Assembly (NCBI RefSeq): GCF_030684895.1
Contig: NZ_JAUXXP010000025.1
Span: 1 to 64,000, forward strand
Reading direction: 5' to 3'
From: Pseudomonas sp.
GTDB lineage: Bacteria > Pseudomonadota > Gammaproteobacteria > Pseudomonadales > Pseudomonadaceae
DNA length: 64,000 bases
A program made the translations under genes and the position numbers. Positions 43,151 through 52,276 of this stretch are shown piece after piece. The notes beneath the pieces were generated by a model. The model was given only the letters and a program-made list of their open reading frames with translations. It was not told the origin of the DNA and searched no databases. Positions within the stretch are counted from its first letter, which is position 1; every line of letters starts with the position of its first letter.

Positions 43151-43224
43151 AGGCGCGAAGGGTAGAGAGTTCGCGATTAAGCGTCAAACGAATGCGCCGC
43201 TTGCACCCGTGAATCAATGGCAGA

Positions 43225-43545
43225 TCAATGCCTGGGCATAAAGCCTGCGGGCTTGCTGGCCAGCCACTCAACAAAGGTACGCAGGCATTCATCACTGAGC
43301 AGGCTGTCGCGGTTGTTGTAGGTCAGCGCCAGCTCCTTTTCGCTGAACAGGCGGTGGATCTGGTTGTGGCAGGCGCGGCAGACCCAGAGCGTGGCGCTGA
43401 TGCGCTCGCTTTTGCCAAAGCGCTTCTGCACATAGACCTTGTTGTGCAGCGCCTTGGGGATCAGGTGATGGCGCGTCAAAGCGGCAGCACGGGCGCAGAG
43501 TTCGCAGGCATCAGGTTGTTCGGGTAGACGAATAGGTTCGGGCAT
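43225..43545 (-). CDS. HNH-motif protein, small
   Basis: A 106-residue protein with CELCARAAALTRHHLIPKAL and CRACHNQIHRLF. These are two CxxC zinc knuckles around an HH...H core, the HNH-nuclease arrangement. No other domain. It starts 6 bases after the O-methyltransferase stop, so the two share a transcript. Whether it cuts DNA is unknown. Confidence 0.8.
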   Translation of the reverse strand: MPEPIRLPEQPDACELCARAAALTRHHLIPKALHNKVYVQKRFGKSERISATLWVCRACHNQIHRLFSEKELALTYNNRDSLLSDECLRTFVEWLASKPAGFMPRH

Positions 43546-43551
43546 ACGGTT

Positions 43552-44214
43552 TCAGCGTTTACGGCACAGGCTCAGGCCATCGCCCAACGGCAGCAGGGAC
43601 AGGTCGATACGTGGATCATCATGCAGTGCCAGATTCAGCGCTTGAATCGCGCGGGTGTCGACGCTTTCGGGGTTTTCCTCAAGCACGCGCCCGCTCCACA
43701 GGGTGTTATCGAACAGGATCAGTCCGCCCTGGCGCACCAGGCGCAGGGCATGTTCCAGATAGGCTGGGTAATTGGCTTTGTCGGCGTCGATAAACAGCAG
43801 GTCGATACTGCCAGCCAAACCTTCAGCCTCCAGTGCAGCAAGGGTTTGTAACGCCGGGGCCAGGCGCTGTTCGATACGCGAGCTTAGCCCTGCTTCGCGC
43901 CAGTAACGCTCGGCCGTGGCGTTGTACTCGCCGGGGATATCACAGCAGATCAGCCGACCATCCTCGGCCATGGCCTGGGCCATGCAGATGGCGCTATAGC
44001 CGGTAAAGGTGCCGACCTCAACAATCCGTCGTGCGCCAGTCAGCTGCACCAGCAGGGCCATAAACTGCCCCTGCTCGGGGGCAATCTGCCAACGCGCCAT
44101 GCTCAGCTGCGCGGTTTCCTCACGCAGGCGCTTGAGCAGCGATGTTTCACGCAGGGAGACATTCAGCAGGTATTGATACAGGGCGGAATCGAGATTGAGC
44201 GTTCGGTTGGTCAT
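43552..44214 (-). CDS. SAM-dependent O-methyltransferase, family 3 (CCoAOMT-like)
   Basis: A 220-residue class I methyltransferase. Motif I is RRIVEVGTFTGYSAICMAQA, the acidic motif is LLFIDADKANYP, and GGLILFDNTLWSGRV carries the metal-binding DN. It resembles the caffeoyl-CoA/catechol O-methyltransferase group. The substrate is unknown. It heads a two-gene unit with the HNH gene. Confidence 0.9.
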   Translation of the reverse strand: MTNRTLNLDSALYQYLLNVSLRETSLLKRLREETAQLSMARWQIAPEQGQFMALLVQLTGARRIVEVGTFTGYSAICMAQAMAEDGRLICCDIPGEYNATAERYWREAGLSSRIEQRLAPALQTLAALEAEGLAGSIDLLFIDADKANYPAYLEHALRLVRQGGLILFDNTLWSGRVLEENPESVDTRAIQALNLALHDDPRIDLSLLPLGDGLSLCRKR

Positions 44215-44241
44215 GCCAACTCCCTCTGCAAATCACAGCTG

Positions 44242-44766
44242 TCAGGGGTTGCGCGCCAGTTCCGGGGTGAATACGCGCTTGGCGTTCAGGTAGGTGCGCT
44301 GCCAGTAGGTATTGCTCAGGCTATCCAGGCGTACGGTGCCGCCGCTGGAAGGCGCGTGAACAAAACGTCCATCGCCGACATAGATACCGGCATGGCTGAC
44401 CTGGCTGCCGCCATTGGTGGCGAAAAACAGCAGATCACCACTTTGCAGGCGGTCGCGGCCAACAGCCGGGGCGCGCATGCTGATCAGCTCGCGGGTCGAG
44501 CGCGGCAGGCTGATGCCCGCTGCATCGCGGTAGACATAACCAATCAGGCCACTGCAATCAAAGCCGCCATCCGGGGTATTGCCGCCGTAGCGATAAGGCG
44601 TGCCGACCAAGCCAAGTGCGCGAAACAGCACATCATCAGCATTGCCGTTAAAGCTACCGATAGGTGCATGCACAACAGGTTTTGGGGTTGGTGCAGGGGC
44701 ATTGCTGGCGCAGGCACTGAGCAGCGCGGCAAGCACAATCAAGCTGAGACGGGCGATAGCGGTCAT
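44242..44766 (-). CDS. NlpC/P60 (C40) peptidase lipoprotein, copy 1
   Basis: A 174-residue lipoprotein with lipobox LSAC after a short signal. The C40 domain has the nucleophile Cys in GGFDCSGLIGYVYRDA, the His in SQVSHAGIYVGDGRFVHA and a third polar residue after it. Such enzymes cut D-gamma-Glu-diaminopimelate bonds or trim peptidoglycan stems, like E. coli Spr/MepS. A close paralogue lies upstream. ATG 44766 is chosen so the signal starts the protein. Confidence 0.9.
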   Translation of the reverse strand: MTAIARLSLIVLAALLSACASNAPAPTPKPVVHAPIGSFNGNADDVLFRALGLVGTPYRYGGNTPDGGFDCSGLIGYVYRDAAGISLPRSTRELISMRAPAVGRDRLQSGDLLFFATNGGSQVSHAGIYVGDGRFVHAPSSGGTVRLDSLSNTYWQRTYLNAKRVFTPELARNP

Positions 44767-44925
44767 GGACGAGCGATCCTGAGCCGAGATGCGCCCTACT
44801 CTGCCGGCTTGCACATCGTAGTGCAAGCTTTAGCTTTGGTTGGCAGGTTATTGAAAACTATCGAGATGCGCTGGAGTATCGATTAATCGCAGCGACCGAA
44901 GAGATTCAGTCGCAGCTCACGAGAC

Positions 44926-45540
44926 TCAAGGGTGACGCACAACCGACTCGCTTGGAGCCAGCGCCAGGGCACGTTTGGCCTCGATAAAGGTACGCGACCA
45001 GTAACGATCATCCAGACTATCGACCCGCACGCCGCCACTGCGGCTGCTGCTGGAGTGGATAAACTGGTTATCGCCCATATAGATGCCGGCATGGCTCACG
45101 CGATTACGGCCATTGGTGCTGAAGAACAGCAGATCGCCCGGCTCCAACTCGTCACGTTCAACCAGCGGTGCGTCGATATTGATCATGTCGCGGGACGAGC
45201 GCGGCAATTGCATACCCAGCTCTTCCTTGAACAGATAACCGATAAAGCCGCTGCAATCGAAGCCTGACTTCACCGAGCTGCCGCCAAAACGGTAACGGGT
45301 GCCCACCAGCGACAGGCCGTGAGACAGAATGCTGTCAGCCAGTTGCGGCAGTTTGTAGGATTTTTCTTCAGTGAAGTCGCCCAGAGCCGCTTCTTTGGCC
45401 TGTTCGTCAAACTCGGCAAGGTCTGTCGAGGAGAACACTGCAGGCTGGGTTGCCAGCTGCGGCTGCGGGGCATGGTTGGCACAGGCGGCCAGAACCAGGG
45501 AGAGTGCGATAGGCACGAGGGGTGCGAGGCGTTTGAGCAT
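44926..45540 (-). CDS. NlpC/P60 (C40) peptidase lipoprotein, copy 2
   Basis: A 204-residue paralogue of the previous gene. Lipobox LAAC after MLKRLAPLVPIALSLVLAA, a 50-residue linker, then the C40 domain with SGFDCSGFIGYLFKEE, RVSHAGIYMGDNQFIHSSS and SLDDRYW. It differs mainly by the longer linker and a Ser-rich tip. A GTG start at 45567 is possible but the Shine-Dalgarno is weak for both. It probably remodels cell wall during growth; the pair likely arose by tandem duplication. Confidence 0.88.
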   Translation of the reverse strand: MLKRLAPLVPIALSLVLAACANHAPQPQLATQPAVFSSTDLAEFDEQAKEAALGDFTEEKSYKLPQLADSILSHGLSLVGTRYRFGGSSVKSGFDCSGFIGYLFKEELGMQLPRSSRDMINIDAPLVERDELEPGDLLFFSTNGRNRVSHAGIYMGDNQFIHSSSSRSGGVRVDSLDDRYWSRTFIEAKRALALAPSESVVRHP

Positions 45541-45616
45541 GGGCACGACCGTGTCGGTGAATTTCACAAGAGCGCGACTATGCCCTCTATGGCATGCATT
45601 TGCAAATTCTATGGCT

Positions 45617-46375
45617 CTAAATGTGACTCAGCAGTTCCGGCAAAACATCTAACGCCCGCCCTTGCAGATGCACATCCACCCGAGCGCTCAAGTCGGTGCG
45701 CTGCGGGTTGATCTCCACGGTAAAGCCGCCCGCCTGGCGGGTACGCAGCAGCGGTTCGACGATATACGGGAAGCTTGCGCTGGTACCAATACTGATTACT
45801 ACCTCAAAACCTTTGCGCACCTCGTCATACAGCGTACTGATGGCCTGCTCGGGGAGCATTTCCTCGAACAACACCACGGGCGGGCGCAGCACCCCGGCGC
45901 ACTGCCGGCATTTGGGTGGCAGCGGTCGCTCGAGATGTTCTGCCAGCTCGGCGTCAACCGCGCCGCAGGACTGACAATACAGCGGCGCCAGCTCACCATG
46001 AATCTCGATCACCCGCTCCATCGGACTGCCAGCAGCGCGGTGGTAGCCGTCGATATTCTGGGTCAGCAGCCAGCATTGCGGCTTTCTGCGCTGCAGCTCG
46101 GCAATCGCATGGTGCCCGGCATTAGCTTGGGCGCCCAGGCAAGCCTTGCCCAGCTCCGCCAGGTATTTCCAGCACAGCGCCGGATCACGCTGCAGCATCG
46201 AGCCGGACAACGCCGCCTCAATCGGCAAGCCTTCGGCAGTGTGGCCGTTATACAGGCCGCCGAGGCCGCGATAGGTGGGCAAACCGGAGTCGGCGGACAG
46301 CCCGGCACCGGTGATCAGCAGGATGCGCTCAGCCTGTTTGATTGCTTGGGCAACACGGGCAATGACCTTGTCCAT
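45617..46375 (-). CDS. Sir2-family NAD-dependent protein deacylase
   Basis: A 252-residue sirtuin. NAD-binding GAGLSADSGLPTYRG, TQNIDGYH, catalytic His in VIEIHGELA, zinc Cys in YCQSCG and CRQCAG, then PPVVLFEE and ISIGTSASFPYIVEPLL. The Arg/Tyr pair typical of desuccinylases is not clear here, so the acyl preference is open. It is transcribed alone; a repeat lies between it and the upstream glycosylase-like gene. Confidence 0.92.
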   Translation of the reverse strand: MDKVIARVAQAIKQAERILLITGAGLSADSGLPTYRGLGGLYNGHTAEGLPIEAALSGSMLQRDPALCWKYLAELGKACLGAQANAGHHAIAELQRRKPQCWLLTQNIDGYHRAAGSPMERVIEIHGELAPLYCQSCGAVDAELAEHLERPLPPKCRQCAGVLRPPVVLFEEMLPEQAISTLYDEVRKGFEVVISIGTSASFPYIVEPLLRTRQAGGFTVEINPQRTDLSARVDVHLQGRALDVLPELLSHI

Positions 46376-46391
46376 CTCGATCCCTCATGCG

Positions 46392-46462
46392 CCGGGTGGT
46401 CGACGCTCTTTTCGTCCACCGCAACGGCGCCATGGTGGATGGAAAAGCGTCATCCACCCTAC
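46392..46462. repeat. GTAGGGTGGAT-type inverted repeat, copy 2
   Basis: Right half ATGGTGGATGGAAAAGCGTCATCCACCCTAC matches 36890-36921 closely. The left half (CCGGGTGGTCGACGC...GTCCACC) is degraded. It fills the gap between the sirtuin and the glycosylase-like gene. Confidence 0.75.
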
Positions 46463-46472
46463 ACCTACCGCC

Positions 46473-47144
46473 TCAGTGGTTAGCCGTATGTGCCAGCATC
46501 ACTGACAGCTGACACAGCGGCCGCCCGCTCTGCTCGTGCCATTGGTTGAACGCGGCTTGCACGGCGGCCAGCTCTTTCAGGCTGGTGGGCGCCTTGTCGA
46601 TGATCTTCTGCGCCTTGAGTGCCGCGACCATGTCATCGCTGGGCACAAAGGTGTCCTTGCCGACCATGCGCAGAAAACGCGGCGCAGACAGCCCGCCGAG
46701 CTGGCTACCGTGCTTGGCCAGGTACTTCCACAGGCCAACGATATCGCTCACCGGCCAGTCGGCGATCAGCGCGCCGAAGCTGCCCTTGTCCTTCTGCACA
46801 TCGAGGATGAACTGGGCGTTGCGCGGCACACTCTTGAGCTTGCCCAGATGGCGGATGATGCGCGCATCCTGCATCAGGTTTTCCAGACGCTCGGCGCCCA
46901 TCAGCACGACTTTCTCTGGATCAAAACCGAAGAACACCTGCTCGAAGGCCGGCCACTTGGCGTCCACCAAGCTGTGCTTTAAACCGGCGCGAAACACCCG
47001 CAGGCTGAGCACCGACAGATAGCGATCATCACTGATCGCGCGCAGCTCCTCGGCGCTGCGCGGCTGCGGCAGGATCGACTCCAGCGCAGCGGCCGAGCCG
47101 AAGCGGTTCAGGCAGTACTCGTTAAGCCATTTGTAATCGCGCAT
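46473..47144 (-). CDS. DNA-3-methyladenine glycosylase I family protein
   Basis: A 223-residue helix-hairpin-helix protein of the Tag family. RVFRAGLKHSLVDAKWPAFEQVFFGFDPEKV is the Tag-like core; DARIIRHLGKLKSVPRNAQ follows. The zinc Cys/His of E. coli Tag (C4, H17, H175, C179 as I recall) are not obvious, and the N-terminus differs, so this is a divergent Tag group. It probably removes alkylated bases. 31 bases separate it from ttcA upstream on the same strand. Confidence 0.82.
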   Translation of the reverse strand: MRDYKWLNEYCLNRFGSAAALESILPQPRSAEELRAISDDRYLSVLSLRVFRAGLKHSLVDAKWPAFEQVFFGFDPEKVVLMGAERLENLMQDARIIRHLGKLKSVPRNAQFILDVQKDKGSFGALIADWPVSDIVGLWKYLAKHGSQLGGLSAPRFLRMVGKDTFVPSDDMVAALKAQKIIDKAPTSLKELAAVQAAFNQWHEQSGRPLCQLSVMLAHTANH

Positions 47145-47175
47145 CGGACAGTCCTTGGGCCGGGAAACCGCTGAA

Positions 47176-48000
47176 TCAGAGGTTCATTACGTCGAGAAAA
47201 CGCGGCGTGGCGCTGTCGTCGATCTTCAGGCTCTTGAAGTCGAACAGGTTGCGGTCAGCCAGCTGCGACGGCACCACGTTCTGCAGCGCGCGGAACATGA
47301 TCTCGGTACGCCCCGGCGACTTGCGCTCCCAGTCCTGCAGCATTTCCTTGACCACCTGGCGCTGCAGGTTTTCCTGGGAGCCGCAGAGGTTGCACGGAAT
47401 GATCGGGAATTCCTTGAGCTGGCTGTAAGCCTCGATATCCGCCTCGTTGCAGTATGCCAATGGGCGAATCACCACATTGCGGCCGTCATCGGCTCGCAAC
47501 TTAGGCGGCATGGCTTTGAGGGTGCCGCCGTAGAACATATTGAGGAAGAAGGTTTCCAGGATGTCATCGCGGTGATGCCCGAGGGCCATCTTGGTCGCAC
47601 CGATCTCGTCGGCAAAGGTGTACAGCGTGCCACGGCGCAGGCGTGAACACAGCGAGCAGGTGGTCTTGCCTTCCGGGATCTTCTCTTTGACCACCGAGTA
47701 GGTGTCCTTCTCGACGATGTGGTACGGCACACCAATGGACTCCAGATAGGCCGGCAGCACGTGCTCAGGGAAGCCGGGCTGCTTCTGATCCATATTCACC
47801 GCAACAATCTCGAACTTGATCGGCGCGACCTTCTGCAGGTGCAGTAGCACGTCGAGCATGGTGTAGCTGTCCTTGCCGCCGGACAGGCAGACCATGACCT
47901 TGTCGCCATCCTCGATCATGTTGAAGTCGGCAACGGCTTCGCCGGCCTGGCGACGCAGGCGTTTTTGCAGTTTGTTCTGATTGACCGAGAGGGTGCCCAT
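47176..48000 (-). CDS. ttcA: tRNA 2-thiocytidine(32) synthetase
   Basis: A 274-residue PP-loop ATPase that thiolates cytidine 32 in certain tRNAs. PP-loop is [12 protein letters not shown]; two CxxC pairs for the [4Fe-4S] cluster are [11 protein letters not shown] and IPCNLCGSQ. Also [12 protein letters not shown] and AYCNEADI. The N-terminus ([23 protein letters not shown]) is typical. It may be co-transcribed with the glycosylase-like gene. Confidence 0.96.
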   Translation of the reverse strand: MGTLSVNQNKLQKRLRRQAGEAVADFNMIEDGDKVMVCLSGGKDSYTMLDVLLHLQKVAPIKFEIVAVNMDQKQPGFPEHVLPAYLESIGVPYHIVEKDTYSVVKEKIPEGKTTCSLCSRLRRGTLYTFADEIGATKMALGHHRDDILETFFLNMFYGGTLKAMPPKLRADDGRNVVIRPLAYCNEADIEAYSQLKEFPIIPCNLCGSQENLQRQVVKEMLQDWERKSPGRTEIMFRALQNVVPSQLADRNLFDFKSLKIDDSATPRFLDVMNL

Positions 48001-48097
48001 GGTGCGCTGGAATCCGGAGGGTTACGAAAGTGCGGCATTTTACCCAGAAAGCGTGACGCGCCCTACCCCAATCAAAGTGAAATGCTAGGCTGCGCCG

Positions 48098-48700
48098 ATG
48101 AACGACGACTTCGACCCGGGCCTCGACCTGCCCGAACAACTGCACCAGCTGCTGCGCGCCGCCCCTGCCGGCCTTGGCGAGTACCAGCTGATCCAGCTGC
48201 TGAAAGCCCGCCAATGTGCGCATATCCCCAACCTGCCGCTGACTGACAAGCTGGCGCTGTTTCGCACGCATTTTCTGCTGTTCAACGCGCTCTACCGGCT
48301 ACGTGAACGACTGTGGGCGGCGCAGAGCGGCTATCTGCAGATCAGCGCATTGAATATCCAACTATTGCCCTATCAGCCCGGCAGCGCAGAAATAAGTCAA
48401 CACGACCCGCTGCGCGACTATTACCTCGACCTGAGCCAGCTCAACGACACCGACGAGCAGGATGTGGCCAAGCTGTTGTTGAGCTTCTGGACGCGCATGC
48501 ACGGCAGCGAAGAGAAACAGGCGGCGCTGGAGTTGTTTGAACTCGAAGGCCGTGAGCAGTCGCTCAATCTCGCCACTATCAAGCACCGCTACCGGCAACT
48601 GGTGAGCCTGCATCACCCTGATCGCGGCGGTAACACGGCGCGCCTGCAGTCGATCAACAAGGCCATGGAAATCCTCGAACGCTATTACGGGCGTGCTTGA
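48098..48700 (+). CDS. DnaJ-related protein with C-terminal J domain
   Basis: A 200-residue protein with an N-terminal DNAJ_related region (LHQLLRAAPAGLGEYQLIQLL, FRTHFLLFNALYRL) and a J domain at the C-terminus: HRYRQLVSLHHPDRGGNTARLQSINKAMEIL. The HPD needed to stimulate Hsp70 is intact. It should assist DnaK, but clients are unknown. Transcribed away from ttcA. Confidence 0.9.
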   Translation: MNDDFDPGLDLPEQLHQLLRAAPAGLGEYQLIQLLKARQCAHIPNLPLTDKLALFRTHFLLFNALYRLRERLWAAQSGYLQISALNIQLLPYQPGSAEISQHDPLRDYYLDLSQLNDTDEQDVAKLLLSFWTRMHGSEEKQAALELFELEGREQSLNLATIKHRYRQLVSLHHPDRGGNTARLQSINKAMEILERYYGRA

Positions 48701-48858
48701 GAGTCCGATTTGCTCTAACGCCGCGCCTTTGTCCTTATTAATGGCTGCCTATACTGCGACATACGGTCGCATAGGTTCGGCCCTGTACCTGATGCCGCTG
48801 CACACGCGAATCAGGCGCTGCGCTGGGGGGCGACCGCTATAAAAATAGGAGGTCTGGC

Positions 48859-49458
48859 ATGATCCATCACGTTTGGGGGCTATTCACCCATCCCGACCAG
48901 GAATGGCAGGAAATCCGTGGCGAAGAAGAAACCATCAGCCACATGTATCTCACCCACGTACTGATTCTCGCGGCAATTCCCGCAGTCTCGGCCTATATCG
49001 GCACCACCCAGGTCGGTTGGGCAATCGGCAATCGAGCGCCGGTGATGCTGACCGAGGCCAGCGCGCTGCAAATGACCGTCATGACCTACCTGGCAATGCT
49101 TGCCGGGATAGCTGTAATGGGCGCGTTTATCCACTGGATGGCGCGCACCTACGATGCCAGCCCGAACCTCACGCAATGCGTGGTATTTGCGGCCTACACC
49201 GCTACACCGCTGTTTATCGGCGGGCTGGCGGCGCTCTATCCACATCTCTGGCTGGCCATGGTGGTGGGCACGGCGGCCATCTGTTACACGGTGTACCTGC
49301 TCTACGTCGGCATACCGACCTTTATGGGCATCCCCGAGGATGAAGGCTTTATGTTCTCCAGCTCGGTGCTAGCGGTAGGCCTGGTGGTACTGGTGGCGAT
49401 GATCGCCGCCTCGGTGATTCTCTGGGGCTTTGGGGTTGGCCCGGTGTACACCAGCTAA
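48859..49458 (+). CDS. Yip1 family inner-membrane protein
   Basis: A 199-residue protein with five membrane segments between about 30 and 195, starting VWGLFTHPDQEWQEIRGEEE, the usual Yip1-family opening in pseudomonads. Function unknown. AGGAGG lies 7 bases before ATG 48859, and a strong terminator follows the gene. Confidence 0.88.
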   Translation: MIHHVWGLFTHPDQEWQEIRGEEETISHMYLTHVLILAAIPAVSAYIGTTQVGWAIGNRAPVMLTEASALQMTVMTYLAMLAGIAVMGAFIHWMARTYDASPNLTQCVVFAAYTATPLFIGGLAALYPHLWLAMVVGTAAICYTVYLLYVGIPTFMGIPEDEGFMFSSSVLAVGLVVLVAMIAASVILWGFGVGPVYTS

Positions 49459-49478
49459 GGCAATGCCTGATGACACAC

Positions 49479-49511
49479 AACGAAACCACCTGCGGGTGGT
49501 TTCGTCGTTTC
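49479..49511 (+). terminator. Rho-independent terminator after the Yip1 gene
   Basis: Stem AACGAAACCACC with loop TGCG and GGTGGTTTCGTCGTTT, 20 bases after the stop codon. Confidence 0.88.
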
Positions 49512-49572
49512 AGGGCTGCGGGCACTGCCCGCCTTGGGCATAATTGCCACCCCAGTCCTGAACGCCGCACTT

Positions 49573-50067
49573 ATGCCCGAACACCTTCTGAGCCGCGTAG
49601 AACACTGCTACCAGCAGGCTGAAGCCTTTTTCAAACGACCCTTTGCCCGCGCCGAGGTGAGCTTCAAGCTGCGTGGACAAAAGGCTGGCGTGGCGCACCT
49701 GACGGAAAATAAGCTGCGCTTCAACCCGCAGCTGTACCGGGAAAATCGCGAAGATTTCCTCAGGCAGACCGTGCCCCACGAAGTAGCACACCTGATAGCA
49801 CATCAATTGTTCGGCCTGAGGATTCAGCCCCATGGCGAGGAGTGGCAACTGATCATGCGTGGCGTGTATGAGCTGCCGCCCAACCGTTGTCACAGCTATG
49901 CGGTGCAGCCGCGCACGGTCAGCCGCTATATCTACAGCTGCAGCTGCCCACAGGGCGAATTCCCCTTCTCTGCCCAACGCCATTCCCTGGTCAGCAAAGG
50001 CCGGCGCTACTACTGCCGGCGTTGCAAGGTGACCTTGAGCTATACCGGCGAACAGCGCGTCGAATAA
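49573..50067 (+). CDS. sprT: SprT family zinc metalloprotease-like protein
   Basis: A 164-residue SprT protein. HEVAHLIAHQLFG carries the HExxH zinc site, and PHGEEWQLIM a third His. The C-terminal zinc ribbon has CSCPQG and YYCRRCKVTLSY. Relatives of the eukaryotic SPRTN protease act at DNA-protein crosslinks; the bacterial role is not known. ATG 49573 chosen as the family start; the frame is open 13 codons upstream. Confidence 0.92.
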   Translation: MPEHLLSRVEHCYQQAEAFFKRPFARAEVSFKLRGQKAGVAHLTENKLRFNPQLYRENREDFLRQTVPHEVAHLIAHQLFGLRIQPHGEEWQLIMRGVYELPPNRCHSYAVQPRTVSRYIYSCSCPQGEFPFSAQRHSLVSKGRRYYCRRCKVTLSYTGEQRVE

Positions 50068-50079
50068 CCGGAGTTGGAA

Positions 50080-50697
50080 TTACAGGACGTAACGCAACAC
50101 CGCGACAAAATGCATCAGGCTGCCGCCCATGGCGAACAGGTGCCAGATGCCGTGCCAATGGCGGAAGCGGCTGTCATAGGCGAAGAAGATGATGCCCACG
50201 GTGTACAGCACCCCGCCGCCGGCCAGCCAGATAAACCCGGCCATGCCCAGCGCGGCGATCAGCGGTTTGACCGCGACCAGCACAATCCAGCCCATCACCG
50301 CGTAGATCACAATCGACAGCACACGCGCCTCGGAGCGCGGCTTGATCTCCTGCAGCATGCCGATGATAGCCAGCGTCCAGACGATGCCAAACAGCGTCCA
50401 GCCCCAGGAACCTTCAAGCGTTATCAGGCAGAACGGCGTATAGCTGCCGGCAATCAGCAGGTAGATCGACAGGTGATCGAGCTTGCGCATCAGCACTTTC
50501 GCCCGGCCCTGCACGCTGTGATAAAGGGTGGAGATGCTATAGAGCAGCACCAGGGTCAGGCCATAGATCGCCACGCTGATGATCTTGCGCAGCTCGCCAT
50601 CCAGGCTCGCCAGCAGCAAGAGCCACACCGCCCCTGCGCAAGCCAGAAGTGCCCCGACCAGATGGGTCCAGGCGTTGAAGCGTTCCCCGTGATACAT
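50080..50697 (-). CDS. Hemolysin III/TrhA (AdipoR-like) membrane protein
   Basis: A 205-residue seven-helix protein of the PAQR/YqfA group. It starts MYHGERFNAWTHLVGALLA, and has STLYHSVQGRAKVLMRKLDHLSIYLLIAGSYTPF and FRHWHGIWHLFAMGGSLMHF, which hold the zinc-binding His and Ser/Asp residues of this family. In E. coli TrhA links to membrane fluidity control. GGAA precedes the start. Converges with sprT. Confidence 0.92.
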   Translation of the reverse strand: MYHGERFNAWTHLVGALLACAGAVWLLLLASLDGELRKIISVAIYGLTLVLLYSISTLYHSVQGRAKVLMRKLDHLSIYLLIAGSYTPFCLITLEGSWGWTLFGIVWTLAIIGMLQEIKPRSEARVLSIVIYAVMGWIVLVAVKPLIAALGMAGFIWLAGGGVLYTVGIIFFAYDSRFRHWHGIWHLFAMGGSLMHFVAVLRYVL

Positions 50698-50824
50698 GTT
50701 TTCCGTTCCCAAGCCGCCCACTGGCGCGAATGCATCAGGCTTATGCCGGAAAAAAACTTATTTGACGAGCACCACGTTGCCGCTCCGCATAAAGTACAGC
50801 GCGAATCACGCTATCAGGATGCAC

Positions 50825-52261
50825 TCAGGCGCGCGGCAGGCTGACGCGAATCAGACAACCCGCGCCGTCATCTTCCTGCTGCACATCGCCGCCCTGGGCG
50901 CGGGCCAACGCGCGGGCGGCGGCGAGCGGTTTGTTGCTGGCTGGACGCACTGGTAGCAACAATTTCACTTGCGCCGGATCTTCATCGATCATCACCAGGC
51001 TCAGCTGGCTGCCCACTGGGCAAGCGCTATGGGCGTGCTTGAGCACGCGGTAGAGCAAGGCATGGCAAAGCCCAGGATCGGCCATCACCGCCGCACTGCT
51101 ACCCAGCGCTGTTTCCAGCTGAATATCGACGCCACGATCGCCATAACGCTGGCGCAGCTCGCTGATCAGTTCACGCAGTAGTGGATTCAGCCGAATGCTT
51201 TCAGGGCGCAATTCACGCTGCCCGGCTTCAAGGGACAACTGCTCGCCCGCCAGCTCCAACAGCTCCTTCATCTGCTGGCTGCTTTGCGTGGCCAGTTGCA
51301 CCTGCTGTTTCTGCGCCGCATTGAGCGAGGCATCCTGCGTCAGGCTCTGCAACACCTCGACACATTGGTTAAGCGGTTGCTGTAGGTCGTGGCTGATCAA
51401 ACTCAGCATGTCCGTACGTAAAGCGGCCAGTTCCAGCAACTGATCCAGGTCGGTCTGCAACTGCCGGCGATGCTCGACATAGCGCATCAGGTTGCGCACG
51501 CGAATGCGCAGCAGGGTTGGGTCAATCGGTTTGAACACATAGTCCACCGCGCCCAGCGACAGCCCTTGCTCACGGGAGCGTTCATCACTCAGGGCGGTAA
51601 CGAAAATAATCGGGATATGCTCCGAAGCATGGTGCTGACGCAGCCGGCGCGCCACCTCGAAGCCGTCCATGTCGGGCATCATCACATCCAGCAGGATCAG
51701 GTCCGGCGGGTTGTCTGAATGGCAGATGGCGATGGCTTTCTCGCCGTTGTGCGCCAGCTTTACCTTGAACTGATCGCGAAACAGCCCGGCCAGCAACTGC
51801 AGGTTCTCCGGCGTGTCATCGACCACCAGAATGCTCGCGCGCTCTTCGCCTTGCGGCAGGCTGGCTTGCACCAGCAGATCGTCGCGCTGCAGGGAGCGCT
51901 GCACGCGCTCCAGCAAGCGCTGGGTAGTAAAGGGTTTGACCAGCAGATCGCGGATACCCAGTTGAATGGCGCGCTGCACATCCTGGCGCTGCATGGCGCT
52001 GGACATCAGTACAAAGGGAATCTGCGCCAGCGCTTCATCGCTGCGCATGCCTTCAAACAGCGCCAGCCCGGTTGAACCGGCCAGGTTCTGTTCACTGAGC
52101 ACCAGCGACACTTGGCTCTGCCGCAGTTGCTGCAATGCACTCGCCACATCGTTGGCCTGCAGCACCTGGGCCACGCCATGGCGCTGTAACTCATCGACCA
52201 AGGCGCGGGTCAGTACCGGGTCGCTATCAACAACTAACAGCGTGGTGGCGTTATTTGACAT
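50825..52261 (-). CDS. Hybrid response regulator with two receivers and a degenerate kinase module
   Basis: A 478-residue soluble protein. Receiver 1 (about 8-125) has LLVVDSD but the phosphoacceptor segment reads LVLSEQNLAG, with Glu in place of Asp. Receiver 2 (about 143-260) is intact: ILVVDDT, LILLDVMMPDMDG. A HisKA-like helix follows with LISHDLQQPLNQ. The ATPase region lacks an N-box Asn (CHALLYRVLKHAH) and any DxGxG box, so it probably cannot bind ATP. It may act as a phosphate sink or scaffold. Last gene of the four-gene signalling operon, 15 bases after the HD-GYP gene. Confidence 0.88.
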   Translation of the reverse strand: MSNNATTLLVVDSDPVLTRALVDELQRHGVAQVLQANDVASALQQLRQSQVSLVLSEQNLAGSTGLALFEGMRSDEALAQIPFVLMSSAMQRQDVQRAIQLGIRDLLVKPFTTQRLLERVQRSLQRDDLLVQASLPQGEERASILVVDDTPENLQLLAGLFRDQFKVKLAHNGEKAIAICHSDNPPDLILLDVMMPDMDGFEVARRLRQHHASEHIPIIFVTALSDERSREQGLSLGAVDYVFKPIDPTLLRIRVRNLMRYVEHRRQLQTDLDQLLELAALRTDMLSLISHDLQQPLNQCVEVLQSLTQDASLNAAQKQQVQLATQSSQQMKELLELAGEQLSLEAGQRELRPESIRLNPLLRELISELRQRYGDRGVDIQLETALGSSAAVMADPGLCHALLYRVLKHAHSACPVGSQLSLVMIDEDPAQVKLLLPVRPASNKPLAAARALARAQGGDVQQEDDGAGCLIRVSLPRA

Positions 52262-52276
52262 GCGGCAGGGCACCTC

